From: Perkinsus olseni
Taxonomy: Eukaryota > Perkinsozoa > Perkinsida > Perkinsidae
NCBI GenBank assembly: GCA_013115135.1
Contig: JABANP010000422.1
Location: 1 to 46,957 of the forward strand
DNA: 46,957 nt
Direction of reading: 5' to 3'
Made by a program: the position numbers and the translations under genes. Positions 44,401-46,957 of the stretch are shown here, in pieces. The notes below the pieces were generated by a model. It saw nothing but the letters and a program-made list of their open reading frames with translations. It ran no database searches and had not been told where the DNA came from. How positions within the stretch are numbered: the first letter of the stretch is position 1; each line of letters starts with the position of its first letter.

Positions 44401-45741
44401 ACCAGCAATCAGATAATCATCAACAAATAGCCGAATAACTTCCGACAAAAACACCGATCTGAACTCGTCCAGAGGAGGATTGAGTGACGCTCCCAAACAC
44501 CCTGGACCTATTGAAAGTCCAAACGTGAGGCGGTTTGACAGATACCGCGCAAAGGCGGCAATCAAACACACCCGTACACCCCACAATCGTACATGGTAAA
44601 ATGCGGCCGTAAAGTCGCCAACCAGAAGTACCTTTGGGCTCAATATGGTCAATAACGTAAAGGTAGCAGAGATATCAGGAACCTCGCTCGAAACCTTAGA
44701 CAAGGCTCCATTAGCACTCCTGAAATCACACACCAGCCTAGCTTTACGCTTAGACTCACCACCTCCCAACATAAACACGTTAGCCGTTAGGGGGTTACCC
44801 TCGTAAAGACAAGGATCCTTCACCTCAACCCACCACCTCTTGTCGAGGTACTCTTGTACCAGCCTCCGGAAAGTCTCCTTCTGGGTAACAGATAACTTAT
44901 TGAATAAAGTTGCCGAATAAGAACCAACTCTGGTGTGCTTCACGTCATCTGGAAATCGCAACTCTGTGGCCATCCATTGCTGCGGTATATCGATAATCTC
45001 AACTGGTAGGAGTCGCCGGTACCGGAAAAAGAATCCTGGACACCTTGGCACCGGAGTCCATCCCGTCGGTAAACCTTGGAGTATACTCTCAATCTCCTTT
45101 GCTTCTACCTCAGTAACTCGCAGTACAACATCTGAACTGTCGGTACTGGGGGGGACAAGAGGTTCTAACCCTTTTGGTAGGGCCGACCATGAAACCTCTT
45201 CATCCTCATAAACTTGTGCTACCAAGAGATCACCAAGAGTCGTCTTCTTTTCCTCATAGTTCAGCCATGCGGAGGGCATCAGAACCTTAACACCCAGCGT
45301 CTGTATCAGTTGTCGACCGACAAGGACTCTACGAGGATCTTGTTTTCGAGAAGAAGTACCCTGACTTCCAGCTAGGACATTAAACGAAACCGGGACGACC
45401 GATTTTTCTTCTTGTAGCCGAAGAAAACCTCGACGTTCATGACCAACCGCCACATGGGACCCATCAGGTAGTACCACTTCCGATGGCACTGACTTTCTTG
45501 TCGCAGACCACGGATGTGTACCACTTAACCTATACGACTCTCCTGCTCCAGTATCCAAGATGCATGTGACCTTCACCCTCCAATCACCGTTGCCTAGCTT
45601 CTCAGGTGGCACAGGATTCCTTTCAGCCGAGATAGCAGAGAGTGATTCAGATGATGGAAGTCTACCAGCGTAAACCATCGGGCATCGAGAGCTATTGCCG
45701 CTGGTTGCCAATAGCTCGTCACGCGCCCTTATTAGTTTTTT
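41464..45741 (-). CDS. pol: BEL/Pao-like retroelement Pol (protease, RT, RNase H, integrase)
   Basis: Open frame of 1415 aa counted from 45711 (a TTG, not a real start). It is most likely made by -1 frameshift from gag. Order seen: protease DTGAGES (about residue 53); reverse transcriptase with VGDFTAAFYHVRL and the catalytic FVDDYLIAG (about 429); RNase H with SDSNLLGAGYV, RREL, LLTDNK and HPDRLSR; integrase HHCC (HDGHRRCGHGG ... CIPCRLNR, about 975-1010) and core VDVDVLHL, YTDQASYF. Where the family has the catalytic Glu before Arg, here stands Asn (AGRSNRIHG). INSRPL-type VLNSRPLGRVV and the PW-x-x-G block fit BEL/Pao. The C-terminus has a Tudor/Agenet-like segment. The frame is uninterrupted, so the copy is young. 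Confidence 0.88.
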   Translation of the reverse strand, partial: KKLIRARDELLATSGNSSRCPMVYAGRLPSSESLSAISAERNPVPPEKLGNGDWRVKVTCILDTGAGESYRLSGTHPWSATRKSVPSEVVLPDGSHVAVGHERRGFLRLQEEKSVVPVSFNVLAGSQGTSSRKQDPRRVLVGRQLIQTLGVKVLMPSAWLNYEEKKTTLGDLLVAQVYEDEEVSWSALPKGLEPLVPPSTDSSDVVLRVTEVEAKEIESILQGLPTGWTPVPRCPGFFFRYRRLLPVEIIDIPQQWMATELRFPDDVKHTRVGSYSATLFNKLSVTQKETFRRLVQEYLDKRWWVEVKDPCLYEGNPLTANVFMLGGGESKRKARLVCDFRSANGALSKVSSEVPDISATFTLLTILSPKVLLVGDFTAAFYHVRLWGVRVCLIAAFARYLSNRLTFGLSIGPGCLGASLNPPLDEFRSVFLSEVIRLFVDDYLIAGYSPEDAVRDLAYWISGLSALGQHTPLRKFYAAAGEKLRKILEDEFKKRGLLYTPVAQGRYLGVRFCFSREETEERLSFSCERSERSQKARAAIKQIIEEEVFTRRELFRLAGQIGFDPLGRHGVLRALADCLRSVAGSAGSTWDDRVSLRSAPYQAVYPLLIWVDDIYANEAGDCVHLVAPGPPEAGVICLRAASDSNLLGAGYVVNYLYGSEEILLREHCWRWKVAEGSWHSNRRELAALHKCLQAVADIVNGCKEYAKENNLHFDIVLLTDNKPSSQWLSRSTFGGVSRSRALERRALDRLLSACAEECHDIRHQVPGTSIRVEHVEGSQNEHPDRLSRIFYRQCGTIDGRKVVIGDLLNTTEVVDDEAVAMGDTSCVEKTFVVHDPVQWVQEGVNSPASAVMVTDTVCSLTSVCAQRDDGTGYGLAERWAADSYDVDSILRKVRLMKTILRRWLGDARRAPRQEASSITEYDVEGDVKIIARSAQACLKNKARERFLRGGSPMVEEDGILYFQLGSATGKPFKQIYIPVECRCLRKTILHDGHRRCGHGGREATLATVDMFYFPSCGKELRALLYKCIPCRLNRAKLQRRSPPSMSKDEESLLLNEQPYWSVDVDVLHLSGYLKLLVVVCRATGHCTLVKLTKEDGPSVLKCLQKVQLQRGGLRYIYTDQASYFSSEQFAQDLVSTLGGSIQLLASFAPWEAGRSNRIHGLALTLLRKVLRRYRGRIPTDDGDLQLLLEYLMYVLNSRPLGRVVEIGGAQRPLTPDMLAFGYDRRVGPMKLAAGSDVCVPLRDALAFRREYLRLYWRKLRTHVLQTMAKSAHDNRPWTPYVGETVMVIRQRARKADLGATIAHVDAMLPGKRVMVVFPSGRKQVESFTNLCPLEDDDEAIRSRYTVQGPSRVGCRVSVEIADTTGSRKFYQGTIRQDESISKKDGRHCLVTWDDGSSPEWLDLDEEVWRYEEDLPKPSRVPRRRN
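45664..45741 (-). promoter_or_regulatory. -1 ribosomal frameshift site with potential pseudoknot
   Basis: Slippery A-AAA-AAC (45741-45735) in the gag frame, directly before gag stop TAA (45734-45732). Downstream: stem 1 of 9 bp (GAGCTATTG 45717-45709 with 45697-45689) and stem 2 of 7 bp pairing the loop (ACCAGCG 45705-45699) with CGCTGGT (45670-45664). Spacer to stem 1 is 17 nt, or 6 nt if GGGC (45728-45725) pairs with GCCC (45683-45680). Confidence 0.8.
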
Positions 45742-46957
45742 GAGAGCGATGTGGTCACTTCTTCTTTATCCACCGGTACTCGTCTGACCACATAAGGACG
45801 AACATGTAACTGAGATACTGGCAGATCAGGTTGTTCTCGAGGCTGGCGATACCCAAATACACAATATTTCTTGCCCTTCTTGTTTTTACCACAATAGACA
45901 TAGTCTGCCTCAGTGGCATCCTCTACCGTCTCTGGCTTTCCCGCTGCGGGGCCAACACCAAAGAATATAGACGCACAATTAGACTCCACATCTCGCAACT
46001 CTTTTATAGCGGATAAACGAGGAGTCGAAGAGGCACCAAAACGAGACATAAATCTGGGAGGATCTCCTTCTGAGTCGATCTTCCGAGAGCTCTTCCCAGA
46101 AAGCATCTGTATGTCCTCAGAACTACGACAAGCCGTTCGTATAGCATCAGACACGCTGGGAATCTCGTCGGTGGAGGATACAAGGGGTAACATAGTTTCC
46201 CAGTCTTGGCTCAGCTCTTCACTCACATAACTGCCCGACAACGTAGTATACAAACTTCTTATATTGTCCAGGGTCCGCTGAGCCAACTCCACAGGCAACC
46301 GAGAGACTATAGTGCGAATCATGAATCGCATTTCACTAGCATCGCCAGGGTACACCGACTCATATAGATGATAGATAGTCGAGACCTTATTCAGGAAGGT
46401 ATCACATTGGAAGACCCCAGGAAATTGAAGACCAACCAACCGTTTCCGATACTCCAGCTTAAGCAAGGTGCGTCGAGCATACTTCCTCACCAGAGCATCA
46501 ATAACAGGTTGCCACTGGTAATCATTATCTGTAGCCGATTCCAAGGCGGTAGTATGCATATCCTTATTCTCCAGAGTCTCGATGAAAGCGATAGTTATAG
46601 AACACTCAATACCTCTACCAGGGATAAACTTCGCTTCTCCGCCAGACGAACCCGACTTGAAGAATCTTCCACCTCCGGCTTCTACCAGCATTCGACAAAA
46701 CGCATTGATATGGGCTTGTAAGCGGAAGACATCGACCAGTTTGGGGAACCTCATTTTACCCAAAGACTCACTTGACAGGGGCTTCCTTGGAGTTTGATCT
46801 TCATCTAGAGGTCGAACAGACGCAGAGGTAGTAACCGGAGGAGAAGCGAACGTGAGCTTCCTTGTACGAGGGGTCCTGACTCCTTCTGGCAAACCCACAG
46901 CATCCTTCTTCGGTACCTCTTCCGGAGAACCATCATCTGATCGACCCTGAACACTTC
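45732..46957 (-). CDS. gag: retroelement Gag-like polyprotein, 5' end outside window
   Basis: Frame open from the window end to TAA at 45732; the GTG at 46898 is inside the frame, not a start. At least 408 residues. It has helix-rich stretches (FRLQAHINAFCRMLVEAGG; SVSDAIRTACRSSEDIQML) typical of capsid-type domains and a Lys-rich YCGKNKKGKKYCVFG segment near the C-terminus, but no CCHC knuckle. Position just 5' of pol and the frameshift site support the call. The 5' LTR and primer-binding site lie beyond the window. Confidence 0.75.
   Translation of the reverse strand, partial: SVQGRSDDGSPEEVPKKDAVGLPEGVRTPRTRKLTFASPPVTTSASVRPLDEDQTPRKPLSSESLGKMRFPKLVDVFRLQAHINAFCRMLVEAGGGRFFKSGSSGGEAKFIPGRGIECSITIAFIETLENKDMHTTALESATDNDYQWQPVIDALVRKYARRTLLKLEYRKRLVGLQFPGVFQCDTFLNKVSTIYHLYESVYPGDASEMRFMIRTIVSRLPVELAQRTLDNIRSLYTTLSGSYVSEELSQDWETMLPLVSSTDEIPSVSDAIRTACRSSEDIQMLSGKSSRKIDSEGDPPRFMSRFGASSTPRLSAIKELRDVESNCASIFFGVGPAAGKPETVEDATEADYVYCGKNKKGKKYCVFGYRQPREQPDLPVSQLHVRPYVVRRVPVDKEEVTTSLSKN

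Noticed and set aside
45709..45711. Separate start codon for pol
   Set aside because: The codon is TTG inside the predicted pseudoknot; the frameshift explains the frame better.

Overview
The window reads as nuclear DNA of a flagellated protist. Genes on both strands are cut by many short GT-AG introns (most resolved ones 33-110 nt, a few several hundred), there are no operons or Shine-Dalgarno sites, there is one Pol III tRNA gene, and two neighbouring genes belong to cilium-related families. The gene style, an RRM family of the alveolate type and the retroelements suggest an alveolate such as a perkinsid. That assignment is inference.

Left part (1-9071): a truncated acyl-protein thioesterase gene (minus), a multi-exon gene of unknown function (minus), tandem repeats, tRNA-derived SINE-like relics, a trinucleotide-rich stretch, an RRM-like protein gene (minus), tRNA-Arg(CCU) and a TIP30/HTATIP2-like SDR gene (plus). 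Centre (9221-34715): an intact 18-exon VPS54 gene (GARP tethering complex), followed by a decayed array in which VPS54 fragments alternate with PIH1-domain gene copies. At least four VPS54-PIH1 modules can be traced. Only the first VPS54 and the last PIH1 copy (32187-34715) have full consistent splice phases. Retroelement-like relics separate the modules, and a probable secreted-protein pseudogene lies at 25742-26834. Right part: DZIP1-like gene, a cyclin-fold gene, then a 1.8-kb noncoding stretch and a BEL/Pao-like retroelement (minus) whose gag runs off the window end.

The most unusual signal is a stereotyped 22-nt scar. It has the form a-T-b'-T'-a'-T-b, where a and b are single bases, T is any 6-mer, and a prime means reverse complement. 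An 8-bp site (a-T-b) thus carries a 14-nt insertion: its own 8-nt reverse complement plus a 6-nt direct repeat. Sixteen perfect and about a dozen near-perfect examples occur, nearly all in relic or intergenic DNA. Several are missing from the matching paralogous copy, which shows they are insertions. Two break reading frames. The geometry, including the one-base offset, is what hairpin-mediated excision of a transposon with 8-bp target duplications (hAT type) would leave, but the uniformity is striking.

A second clear signal is the retroelement's gag-pol junction: slippery A-AAA-AAC directly before the gag stop, followed by a potential H-type pseudoknot.
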